In this document: piece by piece, positions 1-9,930 of the stretch
How positions within the stretch are numbered: the first letter of the stretch is position 1
Layout: every line of letters begins with the position of its first letter
Assembly (NCBI RefSeq): GCF_014252035.1
Contig: NZ_CP059207.1
Coordinates: 248,001 to 312,000 of the forward strand
Length of the DNA: 64,000 nucleotides
Source: Blattabacterium cuenoti
Lineage (GTDB): Bacteria > Bacteroidota > Bacteroidia > Flavobacteriales > Blattabacteriaceae
Direction: 5' to 3'
Notes under the pieces: generated by a model
Database searches by the model: none
What the model was told of the DNA's origin: nothing
Seen by the model: only the letters and a program-made list of their open reading frames with translations
Made by a program: the position numbers and the translations under genes

Positions 1-244
1 AATGAATACCACCTGCTTGATATAATACATCAATTCCCGGTTGAATATATAAATGATAGGTATTACCAAGTATTATATTTGGCATATTTTTATTATACAA
101 TAATTCCGATGTAGGTACGGATTTAATATATCCTTTTGAAGCTACTGGCATAAATATTGGAGTTTCTATTTTTCCGTGATCTGTTTCAATAATACCTGCT
201 CTTGCCTTAGAAGAGTTATCTGTTTTTATTAAATGAAATTTCAT
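1..244 (-). CDS. tgt: tRNA-guanine transglycosylase, N-terminal part (cut by window edge)
   Basis: Family role: Tgt exchanges guanine-34 for a queuosine precursor in tRNAs for Asp, Asn, His and Tyr. The first 81 codons are in the window, starting at an ATG at 242-244 on the minus strand. They read MKFHLIKTDNSSKARAG and then contain GKIETPIFMPVA (about residues 24-35) and ILGNTYHLY, both characteristic of the TIM-barrel N-terminus of Tgt, just before the catalytic aspartate region. The gene continues past position 1, so the active site and zinc site cannot be judged. It is transcribed divergently from rsmH across an 80-bp gap. Confidence 0.9.
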   Translation of the reverse strand, partial: MKFHLIKTDNSSKARAGIIETDHGKIETPIFMPVASKGYIKSVPTSELLYNKNMPNIILGNTYHLYIQPGIDVLYQAGGIH

Positions 245-324
245 TTTAAAAATTTACAATATTTAAATAATGTATATAACATATGATGATTATAAAGTAT
301 AATTTCGCATTATCATAGTTTAAA

Positions 325-1218
325 ATGAAGAAAAATTACCATCATCAATCGGTTCTTATAAAAGAAAGTATAGAAAATTTAATTACAGATAAAAATGGAA
401 TTTATGTAGACGCCACGTTTGGAGGAGGAGGACATTCTTATGCTATTTTGAATAAATTAAGTAAAAATGGTATTCTAATAGCATTAGATCAAGATAAAGA
501 TTCAATAAAAATGAATTGCATTCAGGATAAAAGATTACACTTATTTCACAGTAACTTTATTCAAATAAAAAATATACTAAAAAAGAAAAATATTCCAAAA
601 GTATCTGGAATATTAGTTGATTTAGGGATGTCTTCTTATCAATTAGACAATGTTGAAAGAGGTTTCTCTAATCAACATAATTGTATTATGGATATGAGAA
701 TGAATAAGGAATCTTCTTATTCAGCTATAAATGTTCTCAATGAATCTTCTAGAGAAAAACTATTATACATATTTAGAAAATATGGAGAGTTTAAAAATGC
801 GAATATAATTTCGAAAAAAATAATAAAAGAACGTTCAAAAAAAAATATGATATTTTCTTCGGATCTAGTTAATATTTTCTTTATAAAAGGAAATTTTTAC
901 AAACGGAAAAGATTCTTATCTAGAATTTTTCAGTCTATACGAATAGAAGTGAATAATGAAATTCATGCTTTAGAAAATCTTTTGTTAGAATCTTCTAAAA
1001 TTATTTTTCCAAAAGGAAGAATAGCAGTTATTTCATACCATTCTATAGAAGATAGAATTACTAAATATTTTTTTAAAAAAGGATTTTTAATGGAAAAAAT
1101 ATTTCAACCTATTCCATTTAGAATGATACATAAAAAAGTTATTAAACCTAGTTATAAAGAAATCATAAATAATACAAGATCAAGAAGTGCTAGACTAAGA
1201 ATTGCAGAAAAAATTTAA
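325..1218 (+). CDS. rsmH: 16S rRNA (cytosine-1402-N4)-methyltransferase RsmH
   Basis: RsmH methylates N4 of C1402 in the decoding centre of 16S rRNA using S-adenosylmethionine. The 297-residue length is normal. The SAM-binding motif VDATFGGGGHS is at residues 28-38, ILVDLGMSSYQLD is near 95, and the family C-terminus with ISYHSIEDR and an Arg/Ser-rich end (NTRSRSARLRI) is intact. It is the first gene of the division and cell-wall cluster. In free-living relatives mraZ normally precedes it, but here tgt lies immediately upstream in the opposite direction and no mraZ is seen. Confidence 0.96.
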   Translation: MKKNYHHQSVLIKESIENLITDKNGIYVDATFGGGGHSYAILNKLSKNGILIALDQDKDSIKMNCIQDKRLHLFHSNFIQIKNILKKKNIPKVSGILVDLGMSSYQLDNVERGFSNQHNCIMDMRMNKESSYSAINVLNESSREKLLYIFRKYGEFKNANIISKKIIKERSKKNMIFSSDLVNIFFIKGNFYKRKRFLSRIFQSIRIEVNNEIHALENLLLESSKIIFPKGRIAVISYHSIEDRITKYFFKKGFLMEKIFQPIPFRMIHKKVIKPSYKEIINNTRSRSARLRIAEKI

Positions 1219-1237
1219 ATAATAAGAGTAAAAGGAA

Positions 1238-1573
1238 ATGAAAAATAATATGAAGGTATTTATAAGAGTTGTTAAAGATATTTTAAAGGGTAATTTTCTA
1301 GTAAAAGAAGATGCTTATCGCAATTGGAATTTTATTGTTTTTCTTACTATACTATCTTTAATTAGTATCACTAGTTCTCATATGATGGATAGAAAAATTA
1401 AGAAAATCAATAAAATTAATGAAGAAATAAAGGAGTTAAAATCTGAATATGCAGACATACATAGTAAATGTATGCAAATGCAATTATCTTCATTTATAAG
1501 AAAAAAATTGGTAAATGGATTGAAACATTTAGAATCACCTCCATATGAATTATTTTTAAATGAAAATAAATAA
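1238..1573 (+). CDS. ftsL: FtsL-like cell-division protein
   Basis: This 111-residue protein has one hydrophobic segment (about residues 31-48). A charged stretch rich in Lys, Ile and Glu follows (about 52-75) and looks like a short coiled coil. That architecture and the position between rsmH and the transpeptidase gene are those of FtsL, which bridges FtsQ and FtsW-FtsI at the septum. FtsL sequences are poorly conserved, so the assignment rests on topology and synteny rather than a motif. The start has an AAGGA run just upstream. The gap to rsmH is 19 bp. Confidence 0.72.
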   Translation: MKNNMKVFIRVVKDILKGNFLVKEDAYRNWNFIVFLTILSLISITSSHMMDRKIKKINKINEEIKELKSEYADIHSKCMQMQLSSFIRKKLVNGLKHLESPPYELFLNENK

Positions 1574-1632
1574 TGTAATCATATAACAATAGAAAATAAA
1601 ATATAGAATAAAGAATATTCAAGGAAATAAAA

Positions 1633-3627
1633 ATGAAACAAGAAAAAAAGGATAGAAAATATACTTTATTATACAAATCTTACTTAATTAGTTTTATTTT
1701 CATATGTATTGCAGTATTAATTATTTTTAATTTATTATATATTCAAAATTATTCCGAAGAATATTATAAAAAATATGTTATAGAAAGAGCAATAAGAACA
1801 AATATTATTAAGGCTAAACGTGGGAATATTTATGCATCAGATAATAGTGTATTAGCTACATCTGTTATAAGATATGATATTCATATTGATTTTAAATCAA
1901 TATCTGATAAACTGTTTCAAGAAAATATTACTTATTTATGTCGATCATTAGAATTTTTATTTAAAAAACCAAAAATTTTTTTTTATAATAAGTTTCAGGA
2001 AGAGAAAAAAAGGGGAAATAGATATTTTTTATTAGCTAAAAATTTAGATTCCCCTCATTATAAAATTTTACGAAATTTACCAATTTTTAATAAAGGACAA
2101 ATACGGGGAGGTTTCATAGTAGAAAAAAAATCGTGTAGAGTTCATACATTAGAAAATATTGGAAAAAGGACATTAGGATATGATGATCATAGAGGAAAAG
2201 CTGGGTTAGAAGGAGCTTTTAGCAAATATCTCAAAGGAATAGATGGAAGAAGGTTAGAACAGAGAATTAGTTCTAAAGTATGGAAACCACTAAAATCAGA
2301 AAATGAAATAAATCCAGAAGATGGAAAAGACGTTTATTCTACTATAGATATTTACCTACAAGACATTGCTTACCATACATTACTACAAGAATTAATTATT
2401 TCTCAAGCAGATCATGGATGCGTAATTATTATGGATGTAAATAGTGGAGAAATACCTGCAATGATTAATCTTGAAAAAACTAAAAAAAATACTTATGAAG
2501 ATTTAAGAAATTTTGCTGTATGGGAAGGTAATGAACCTGGATCTACTTTCAAAACTATGGCAATTTTAGCAGCAATTGAAGATAAAAAAATAGATATGGA
2601 TATGATTATAAATACTATGGGTGGAGTGATGAAATTAAATGGAAGTAAAATAAAAGATAGTCATCATGGATATATGAAAATGAATCCAAAACAAATTTTA
2701 GAACACTCTTCTAATGTTGGTATAGCAAAAATTATTTATAATAATTATAAAGAAAATCCAGAAAAATTTATAAAACATCTATACAATTGGAAACTAGATA
2801 AAAAAATAGGAATAGATATACCAGGCGAAGGAGATCCCTTTATACCAAAACCTGGAGAAAAAAATTGGAACAGCATTACATTGCCGTGGATGACTTTTGG
2901 ATATAATATTAAATTAACTCCTCTACAAATTTTAACGTTTTATAATGCAATAGCAAATAACGGAAAAATGATTAAACCTGTATTTATTAAAGAAATAAAA
3001 TATAAAGATAAATGTATTCATAAAAATACAAAACCTATTGTCATAATTCCCTCTATAGCTAAAAAATCTTCTTTAAAAAAAATTAAAAATATGTTAAAAG
3101 GAGTAGTAAAAAATGGAACTGCTAAAAAATATTATAATCCAGATTATCCATATGCAGGAAAAACAGGTACAACCCAATTAAACTATTGGTTAAAAGAGAA
3201 ACATTCATCTTATAACAGTTCTTTTGTTGGATATTTTCCTGCAGATAATCCCAAGTATTCTTGTATTGTAGTCATTTCAAAACCAGAAATAGGATATTAT
3301 GGAGTTGAAATAGCAATGCCCGTTTTTGATAAAATAGCTAGATATATTTATCCAATAATAACTAAGAAAAAACTATCATCTATAACAAGTAATAATAAAG
3401 AAAACTTATTAAAAAAAATAATAGAAAAAAAATATAAAAATATCTTTACTAAAAAATTTGTTATGCCTAACATAATTTCTATTCCTGGTAAAGAAATCAT
3501 ACCTATATTAGAAAATATGGGGTTCAATATCATGTATCATGGAATCGGAAAAGTCATACAACAATCTGTCCAACCCGGTAGAAAATTGAAAAATCATCAA
3601 ATGATCTATTTAAAATTGGAAGAATGA
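1633..3627 (+). CDS. ftsI: Penicillin-binding protein transpeptidase FtsI with C-terminal PASTA domain
   Basis: Class B penicillin-binding protein that cross-links septal peptidoglycan in the periplasm. One membrane anchor lies at about residues 16-36. The pedestal domain contains RGNIYASD (63-70). The transpeptidase motifs are complete: STFK with Ser304 as nucleophile, SSN at 359-361 and KTG at 510-512. The last ~55 residues form a PASTA-like domain, as is usual for Bacteroidota. An AAGGA element seven bases before the ATG supports this start. The stop overlaps the murE start by four bases (ATGA), so the two are probably translationally coupled. Confidence 0.95.
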   Translation: MKQEKKDRKYTLLYKSYLISFIFICIAVLIIFNLLYIQNYSEEYYKKYVIERAIRTNIIKAKRGNIYASDNSVLATSVIRYDIHIDFKSISDKLFQENITYLCRSLEFLFKKPKIFFYNKFQEEKKRGNRYFLLAKNLDSPHYKILRNLPIFNKGQIRGGFIVEKKSCRVHTLENIGKRTLGYDDHRGKAGLEGAFSKYLKGIDGRRLEQRISSKVWKPLKSENEINPEDGKDVYSTIDIYLQDIAYHTLLQELIISQADHGCVIIMDVNSGEIPAMINLEKTKKNTYEDLRNFAVWEGNEPGSTFKTMAILAAIEDKKIDMDMIINTMGGVMKLNGSKIKDSHHGYMKMNPKQILEHSSNVGIAKIIYNNYKENPEKFIKHLYNWKLDKKIGIDIPGEGDPFIPKPGEKNWNSITLPWMTFGYNIKLTPLQILTFYNAIANNGKMIKPVFIKEIKYKDKCIHKNTKPIVIIPSIAKKSSLKKIKNMLKGVVKNGTAKKYYNPDYPYAGKTGTTQLNYWLKEKHSSYNSSFVGYFPADNPKYSCIVVISKPEIGYYGVEIAMPVFDKIARYIYPIITKKKLSSITSNNKENLLKKIIEKKYKNIFTKKFVMPNIISIPGKEIIPILENMGFNIMYHGIGKVIQQSVQPGRKLKNHQMIYLKLEE

Positions 3628-5099
3628 AAAAAGTATTAAAAAATATTTTAAAAAAAGTTTCTATCCTAAAAATGATAGGTTCGGACACTATTTTAATTGA
3701 AGGAATTTCTCAATTTTCTCAAGAAGTGAAAGAAAATATGATTTTTGTTGCAAAAAAGGGAAAAAACGTTGATGGTCACAAATTTATTATTGATGCAATA
3801 AAAAAAGGAGCCAATACTATAATATGTGAAATTATGCCTGTAAACATATATAATAATATTACTTATATATCTGTTCCAAATTCTATGGTTGCTTTAGGGA
3901 TAATATCTTCTAATTTTTATGGAAATCCTACGGAAAAAATAAAATTAGTAGGAATTACTGGTACAAATGGTAAAACTTCTGTAGCAAACATATTGCATCA
4001 ATTATTTGATAAAATGGGAATAAAAAATGTATTAATTTCCACTATTGGCATAATCATAATATCTAAAAAATATACTACAACACATACAACTCCAGATATT
4101 ATTGAAATTAATAAATATTTGAATTTATCAATTCAAAAAGGATGTAAATATGCTTTTATGGAAGTTAGTTCACATGGAATTTGTCAAAAAAGAATTTTTG
4201 GATTATTATTTGTTGGTGGTATTTTTACTAATATAACACATGATCATTTAGATTTTCATAAGAATTTCAATCATTATTTATCCACTAAAAAGTTATTTTT
4301 AGAAAATTTATCGAAAAAATCATTTGCACTAATTAATTCTGATGATAAAAATTCAAAAAAAATAATAAAGAATATTTCAGCAAAAATATTTTTTTATGGA
4401 TTCAAAAAAAAAAATATAGATTTCAAAATTAAAATATTGAAAAATAATATTGATGGAATTAAATTTTCAATTAATGGAAATGTTACATATACAAAATTAA
4501 TAGGAATATTTAATGTCTATAATATATTAGCAAGTTATGCTACATCGATATTATTATTAGGTGTAAAACAAACAAATAAAGTTGTTGAAACAATCAAAAA
4601 TATCAAGCCAATTAAAGGACGTTTTGAACAATTTTTGTCAAAATCTGGAATTAGAATAATCGTAGATTATGCTCATAATCCAGATGCGTTAAATATTATT
4701 TTTAATACTATTAAAGAAATAAAAAGAGATAAAAGTAGTAGGTTAATTTGTGTAATAGGTTGTGGAGGTAATAGGGACACAAAAAAACGTCCTTTAATGG
4801 GAAAATTAGTTTATGAAAAATGTGATATTTCCATTTTTACATCTGACAATCCTAGAAATGAAGATCCAGAAAAAATATTAATTGATATGAAAAATTTTAA
4901 ATCATATCTAAAAAAAACTATTTTTACTTTTATTAACAGAAAAAAAGCTATTGAAACAGCAATAAGAATTGCGAAAAAAAAAGATATTATTCTAATAGCG
5001 GGAAAAGGACATGAAGAATATCAAGAAATAAAAGGAAAATATCATCCTTTTGATGATATGAAAATAGCTAAAAATTTATTACAAAATTACCATTTGTAA
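3624..5099 (+). CDS. murE: UDP-N-acetylmuramoyl-tripeptide synthetase MurE
   Basis: Cytoplasmic ATP-dependent ligase that adds the third residue to UDP-MurNAc-Ala-Glu. The 491-residue protein has the Mur ligase P-loop GTNGKTS at about 113-119, the HTTPD segment near 155, and a DNPR motif near residue 408. In this family DNPR is the signature for meso-diaminopimelate as substrate, so the wall is predicted to be DAP-type. The C-terminal GKGHEEYQ motif is present. The gene overlaps ftsI by ATGA and is followed by mraY after 8 bp. Confidence 0.95.
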   Translation: MKKVLKNILKKVSILKMIGSDTILIEGISQFSQEVKENMIFVAKKGKNVDGHKFIIDAIKKGANTIICEIMPVNIYNNITYISVPNSMVALGIISSNFYGNPTEKIKLVGITGTNGKTSVANILHQLFDKMGIKNVLISTIGIIIISKKYTTTHTTPDIIEINKYLNLSIQKGCKYAFMEVSSHGICQKRIFGLLFVGGIFTNITHDHLDFHKNFNHYLSTKKLFLENLSKKSFALINSDDKNSKKIIKNISAKIFFYGFKKKNIDFKIKILKNNIDGIKFSINGNVTYTKLIGIFNVYNILASYATSILLLGVKQTNKVVETIKNIKPIKGRFEQFLSKSGIRIIVDYAHNPDALNIIFNTIKEIKRDKSSRLICVIGCGGNRDTKKRPLMGKLVYEKCDISIFTSDNPRNEDPEKILIDMKNFKSYLKKTIFTFINRKKAIETAIRIAKKKDIILIAGKGHEEYQEIKGKYHPFDDMKIAKNLLQNYHL

Positions 5100-5107
5100 A
5101 TAAAAAA

Positions 5108-6265
5108 ATGAATTTTTTATTACTTTTTAGTGAAATTAGTGAAAATTCTGTATTTTACAGATCTATAGTTGCTTTTATTTTATCATTTGGTATAGCTTTT
5201 ATTCTTTATAAAAAGATAATATATTGGAATCATATAAAAAAAAATATTATAGGAGAAAATATACGTAATCTAAATATTTTTGGAGAAAAAAAAAAAAAAG
5301 GAACCCCAACAATGGGTGGTATTGTAATGATATTTTCTACAATAATTTCTACAATACTATTTTCTTCTCTGAAGAATAGATATGTTCTTATATTGATATT
5401 TACTACCATTTATATGGGATGTATTGGTTTTATAGATGATTATCTTAAAATAAGATATAATAATAAAGAAGGAATTAGTGTAATTAGTAAATTATTAGGA
5501 CAAATTATATTAGGAATATTTGTTGGAATTACAATGTATTTTAATGAAGATGTTCAATACATTAATATAAAAAAAAATAATAAAGAATATTATATTACTA
5601 CTTTTCCATTTATATCCACCAAAAAGAATCCAAATCAATTTGGTTATTATTCATCTATTTTTGAAGAGTATAAAAAAAATAATATTATTGTTTTTATTAC
5701 TTTCGTAATTATAACTATTGTATTTATATCTAATGGAGCTAATATTACGGATGGAATTGATGGATTAACAGCTGGAATATCTTTAATTATTTTTATTACT
5801 TTATCTATTATATCTATAATTACTAGCAGCATCACATATTCTTATTATTTCAATTTCATATATATTCCTAATATAAAGGAAACAATTATTTTTTCTTTAT
5901 CTTTTTTAGGATCTTTAATAAGCTTTTTTTGGTATAATACTTATCCTGCTAAAATATTCATGGGAGACTGTGGTAGCTTAACCATGGGAGCGGTAATAGC
6001 TACACTAACTATTATCAATAGAAAAGAATTAACACTTCCTCTTTTATGTGTAATTTTTTTTATAGAAAATATTTCTGTCATAATACAAGTATTATATTTC
6101 ATATATTCTAAAAAAAAATATGGAGTAGGAAAAAGAATTTTTCTTATGGCACCTATTCACCATCATTTTCAAAAACTTGGTTATCATGAAAATACAATTT
6201 TCAATCGTTTCATGATTATACAAATCATGTTTTCAGCATTAGTATTGATTTTATTAATATACTAA
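5108..6265 (+). CDS. mraY: Phospho-N-acetylmuramoyl-pentapeptide-transferase MraY
   Basis: Integral membrane enzyme that transfers phospho-MurNAc-pentapeptide to undecaprenyl phosphate, forming lipid I. It has about ten hydrophobic segments in 385 residues. The catalytic-site motifs GFIDDYLK (around 110), NITDGIDGL (around 215), MGDCGS (around 285) and the PIHHHF motif are present. There is a Bacteroidota-type insertion before the NITDGIDGL region. The stretch EKKKKG is encoded over a 14-base A run (5286-5299), a slippage-prone site in an intact essential gene. Confidence 0.95.
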   Translation: MNFLLLFSEISENSVFYRSIVAFILSFGIAFILYKKIIYWNHIKKNIIGENIRNLNIFGEKKKKGTPTMGGIVMIFSTIISTILFSSLKNRYVLILIFTTIYMGCIGFIDDYLKIRYNNKEGISVISKLLGQIILGIFVGITMYFNEDVQYINIKKNNKEYYITTFPFISTKKNPNQFGYYSSIFEEYKKNNIIVFITFVIITIVFISNGANITDGIDGLTAGISLIIFITLSIISIITSSITYSYYFNFIYIPNIKETIIFSLSFLGSLISFFWYNTYPAKIFMGDCGSLTMGAVIATLTIINRKELTLPLLCVIFFIENISVIIQVLYFIYSKKKYGVGKRIFLMAPIHHHFQKLGYHENTIFNRFMIIQIMFSALVLILLIY

Positions 6266-6276
6266 CTAATCATTGA

Positions 6277-7662
6277 ATGAAAAAAGAATTTATCGTTATT
6301 TTAGGAGGAGGAGAAAGTGGTGTAGGAGCAGCGCTACTAGCCAAAAAAAATGGTATCAAAGTATTTTTATCGGATTCTGGTATTATTTCAAATAAATATA
6401 AAAATATTTTAATAGAAAATAATATTCCTTTTGAAGAAAAAGGACATACAGAAAATATGATAGTTAAAAATGCCAGTAAAATAATAAAAAGTCCTGGAAT
6501 TTCTAAAGAAAATTATTTAATAAAAAAAATATATTCTTTAAATATTCCCATTATTTCCGAAATTGAATTCGGTAAGAATTATATAAAAAATTCAAAAATA
6601 ATAGGTATTACGGGAAGCAATGGAAAAACCACCACTAGTTCTATAGTATATCAAATACTTAAAAATAATAAATTAAATGTAGATATAGCAGGTAATATTG
6701 GATTTAGCTTTTCTAGAAAAGCTTCTATAAGTAAAAAAGATATTTATGTATTAGAAATAAGTAGTTTTCAGTTAGATGATTCTCATAATTTTCGATCAAA
6801 TATTGCAGTATTATTAAATATTACAAGAGATCATTTGAATAGATATGATGGTAATATTGATAATTATGTTTCTTCTAAATTTAAAATAGCTACTCTTCAA
6901 AAAAAGGAAGATTTTTTTATTTATAATTATGACGATCCAATTGTAAGACTTGGAGTTAAAAAATATCCAATTTTATCTCAATGTATTCCTTTTTCTATAA
7001 GAGAAAAGTTAAATACTGGATTTTACATAAAAAATAAAATATTGATACAAAAAAAAGATAGAGAAATCTGTTTTTTTAATTTAAATAAATTACAAAATAT
7101 TCCTATTATAGGAGATCATAATTTATATAATATTATAGCTTCATTAATTATATCCAAAATATTAAATATTAATATAGATTCTATAATTCCTATTTTACTA
7201 AAATTAAAACCTATAGAACATCGTATGGAAAATTTTGCAAATATAAATGGAATAAAATTTATCAATGATTCTAAGGCAACTAATGTACACGCAGTTTTTT
7301 ACGCTTTAAAAAGTATGAACTCCCCTACAATATGGATAGCAGGAGGTGAAGATAAAGGAAACGATTATACAGAAATAATTTCTTTAGTGAAAAGTAAAGT
7401 AAAAGCAATAATTTGCCTGGGGAAAAATAATAAAAAAATTGTTAATTTTTTTAAAAATTTTATTTCTATTATTCTGGAAACAGAATCTATTGAAGAAGCA
7501 GTTCATATGGCATATGCATTATCCTATCCCGGATACAATATTCTACTTTCCCCTGCTTGTTCTAGTTTTGATTTATTTAAAAATTATAAAGAAAGAGGTA
7601 AAAAATTTAAAAAAAAAGTAATGAATCTTATAAAAAATGAAAAAAATAGAAATATTTTTTAA
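6277..7662 (+). CDS. murD: UDP-N-acetylmuramoylalanine-D-glutamate ligase MurD
   Basis: Cytoplasmic Mur ligase that adds D-glutamate to UDP-MurNAc-L-Ala. The 461 residues begin with a Rossmann-like GGGESG motif (10-15), followed by the P-loop GSNGKTTT at about 113-120, the ITRDHLNRY segment and the C-terminal IWIAGGEDKG motif. Length and order of domains are normal. Its last 26 bases overlap the start of ftsW in another frame, the largest same-strand overlap in this cluster. Confidence 0.95.
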   Translation: MKKEFIVILGGGESGVGAALLAKKNGIKVFLSDSGIISNKYKNILIENNIPFEEKGHTENMIVKNASKIIKSPGISKENYLIKKIYSLNIPIISEIEFGKNYIKNSKIIGITGSNGKTTTSSIVYQILKNNKLNVDIAGNIGFSFSRKASISKKDIYVLEISSFQLDDSHNFRSNIAVLLNITRDHLNRYDGNIDNYVSSKFKIATLQKKEDFFIYNYDDPIVRLGVKKYPILSQCIPFSIREKLNTGFYIKNKILIQKKDREICFFNLNKLQNIPIIGDHNLYNIIASLIISKILNINIDSIIPILLKLKPIEHRMENFANINGIKFINDSKATNVHAVFYALKSMNSPTIWIAGGEDKGNDYTEIISLVKSKVKAIICLGKNNKKIVNFFKNFISIILETESIEEAVHMAYALSYPGYNILLSPACSSFDLFKNYKERGKKFKKKVMNLIKNEKNRNIF

Positions 7663-8815
7663 TAAATATATAAAAGGGGATAAATATTTGTGGGCTTTTA
7701 TTTCTTTATTAGCTATATTTTCTTTTCTACCTGTGTATTCAGCAAGTACAAATTTGGTAACTACTTATGGAGGAACAAATACTGTTTTCAGTTATTTATT
7801 AAAACATACATTATTTCTACTAGTTGGATTCTTTATTCTTTTTTTTACTCAATTTATAGACTATAAATATTTTTATCGTATGTCTATTATTTCCATGCCA
7901 ATAGTACTAATTTTACTAGTGTTTACTATCAGTCAAGGAAAAGAGATGGATGGTGTAAATGCTTCTCGTTGGTTACATATTCCAATTATTAATATTTCTT
8001 TTCAAACTTCCAATATTGCCGGATTAGTTCTTTTTATTTATTGTGCTAGATATTTAGCCAAAAAAAATAAAAAAAATATAAGTTTTAATAATTCGTTTTT
8101 TACTCTATTATTTCCAATATTTTTTATTATTGGATTGATTTTCCCTGCTAATGGATCCACAGCAATCATTGTTTTTATTTCTGTTTTAATCCTACTTTTT
8201 ATAGGAGGATACCCAATAAAAGGGATTATAGGTATATTATCAATGGGGTTTTTACTTGCTAGTATATATATTTATTCGGTGATAAAATGGGGGGACAAAA
8301 ATCCTGTTAACAGAGTTTACACATGGAAAAGTCGTATAGAAAATTTTTTGGATAGTGAATCTGAAGAAAACTATCAAATAAAACAATCTAAAACAGCTAT
8401 TGTTTTAGGAAATAAATTCGGTAGAGGCCCCGGAAAAAGTGTTTTAAAAGCATTTCTACCTCAATCTTCATCAGATTTTATTTATGCTATTATTATAGAA
8501 GAATATGGATGTTTTGGAGGAATAATACTTTTATTTATTTATATACTTATTTTACTTAGAATTATTATTATAGCAACAAAAGTACAAAATTACTTTTGTT
8601 CTTTATTAGTTCTATCTGTAGGTTTTCCTATTATCAATCAGGCATTAATTAATATGGGAATAGCTGTTGGTCTATTTCCTGTTACAGGACAAAATTTACC
8701 ACTAATTAGTGCAGGAGGTACTTCTATGTGGGTTACTTTTTTTAGTTTTGGTATTATACTAAGTGTAAGTAAAAAAATTATATATGAAAACGATAAAGAT
8801 GAAATATACAAATAA
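7637..8815 (+). CDS. ftsW: Peptidoglycan glycosyltransferase FtsW
   Basis: SEDS-family septal glycan polymerase. The 392-residue protein has about nine to ten membrane segments. Its N-terminus, with GDKYLWAFISLLAIFSFLPV, matches the flavobacterial pattern and supports the start that lies inside murD. Conserved loops include NGSTAIIVF (around 173-181), GPGKS (around 272) and the C-terminal TGQNLPLISAGGTS region. It works with FtsI, encoded upstream, and flips or polymerises lipid II made by the Mur enzymes around it. Confidence 0.94.
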   Translation: MKKIEIFFNKYIKGDKYLWAFISLLAIFSFLPVYSASTNLVTTYGGTNTVFSYLLKHTLFLLVGFFILFFTQFIDYKYFYRMSIISMPIVLILLVFTISQGKEMDGVNASRWLHIPIINISFQTSNIAGLVLFIYCARYLAKKNKKNISFNNSFFTLLFPIFFIIGLIFPANGSTAIIVFISVLILLFIGGYPIKGIIGILSMGFLLASIYIYSVIKWGDKNPVNRVYTWKSRIENFLDSESEENYQIKQSKTAIVLGNKFGRGPGKSVLKAFLPQSSSDFIYAIIIEEYGCFGGIILLFIYILILLRIIIIATKVQNYFCSLLVLSVGFPIINQALINMGIAVGLFPVTGQNLPLISAGGTSMWVTFFSFGIILSVSKKIIYENDKDEIYK

Positions 8816-8820
8816 TAATA

Positions 8821-9927
8821 ATGGATAATAATATTTCACCTAGAATAATTATTGGAAGTGGAGGTACTGGTGGGCATATATATCCTGGTCTAGCTATTGC
8901 GGATAAATTAAAAAAAAAAGTTCCAAAAGTAAATATTTTATTCATTGGATCCAAACATCATATGGAAATGAAAGAAATTCCAAGATTTGGATACCCAATT
9001 GAAGGTATTTCTATTTCTGGAGGAAAAAATAAAATTTTTTCTATATATGGATTATTTTTATCTATAGAATTGATATATAGTCTTTTTGTGGCTCACAAAA
9101 TTATTAATAAATTTTCCCCAGATATTGTTGTTGGAACAGGTGGATTCGTTAGTTTACCTACTTTATATGCAGCTAAAATAAATAAAGTACCTATTCTTAT
9201 TCAAGAACAAAACTCTTATCCTGGATTAACCAATAGAATATTTTCTCGTTATGCTAATAAGATATGTATTGCTTATGAACAAGTCAAAAAGTTCTTTCCG
9301 AAAGAAAAAACGATTATTACAGGAAATCCTGTTAGATCTGAAATATTACAATTACCAAGTAAAAAAGAATCTTGTATTAGACTTGGATTGAATTGTAATA
9401 AACCTATCATTTTATCTATAGGAGGTAGTCAAGGATCTAATAGTATCAATAATGCTTGGATAAAAGGTTTAGATAAACTGATACAATTTGATATACAACT
9501 TATATGGCAAATAGGAAAATTAGATATTCATAGAATAAAAAAAAATCAAAAATATCATCATTCTAATTTTATTTTAATGGAATATATTGAAAATATACAA
9601 GTATGTTATGCTGCTGCAGATATTGTTGTATCTAGAGCTGGAGCTATAACAATAGCTGAAATATGTATAATAGGAAAACCTTATATATTAATTCCTTTTC
9701 CTTGGTCTTCAGATGATCATCAGAATAAAAATGCAAAAATATTATATGATCATGAAGCAGCATTGATCATTAAAAATGAAGAAGTAGAAAATAGATTAGT
9801 AGACTCAACCATTCAATTATTGAACAATGCTATTATGAAAGAAAGAATGAGTAAAAATATTTTACAGTTAGGAAAGCCGAAAGCAGCAGATGATATTGTG
9901 AATGAAATTTTACAAATTATTTTATAA
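8821..9927 (+). CDS. murG: UDP-GlcNAc:lipid I N-acetylglucosaminyltransferase MurG
   Basis: Membrane-associated GT-B enzyme that converts lipid I to lipid II. The 368 residues include the N-terminal glycine-rich loop GGTGGHIYPG (14-23), GTGGFVSLP, the QEQNSYPG segment and the donor-site motif SRAGAITIAE. All hallmarks of the family are present and the length is normal. It starts five bases after the ftsW stop and ends three bases before murC. Confidence 0.96.
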   Translation: MDNNISPRIIIGSGGTGGHIYPGLAIADKLKKKVPKVNILFIGSKHHMEMKEIPRFGYPIEGISISGGKNKIFSIYGLFLSIELIYSLFVAHKIINKFSPDIVVGTGGFVSLPTLYAAKINKVPILIQEQNSYPGLTNRIFSRYANKICIAYEQVKKFFPKEKTIITGNPVRSEILQLPSKKESCIRLGLNCNKPIILSIGGSQGSNSINNAWIKGLDKLIQFDIQLIWQIGKLDIHRIKKNQKYHHSNFILMEYIENIQVCYAAADIVVSRAGAITIAEICIIGKPYILIPFPWSSDDHQNKNAKILYDHEAALIIKNEEVENRLVDSTIQLLNNAIMKERMSKNILQLGKPKAADDIVNEILQIIL

Positions 9928-9930
9928 AAA

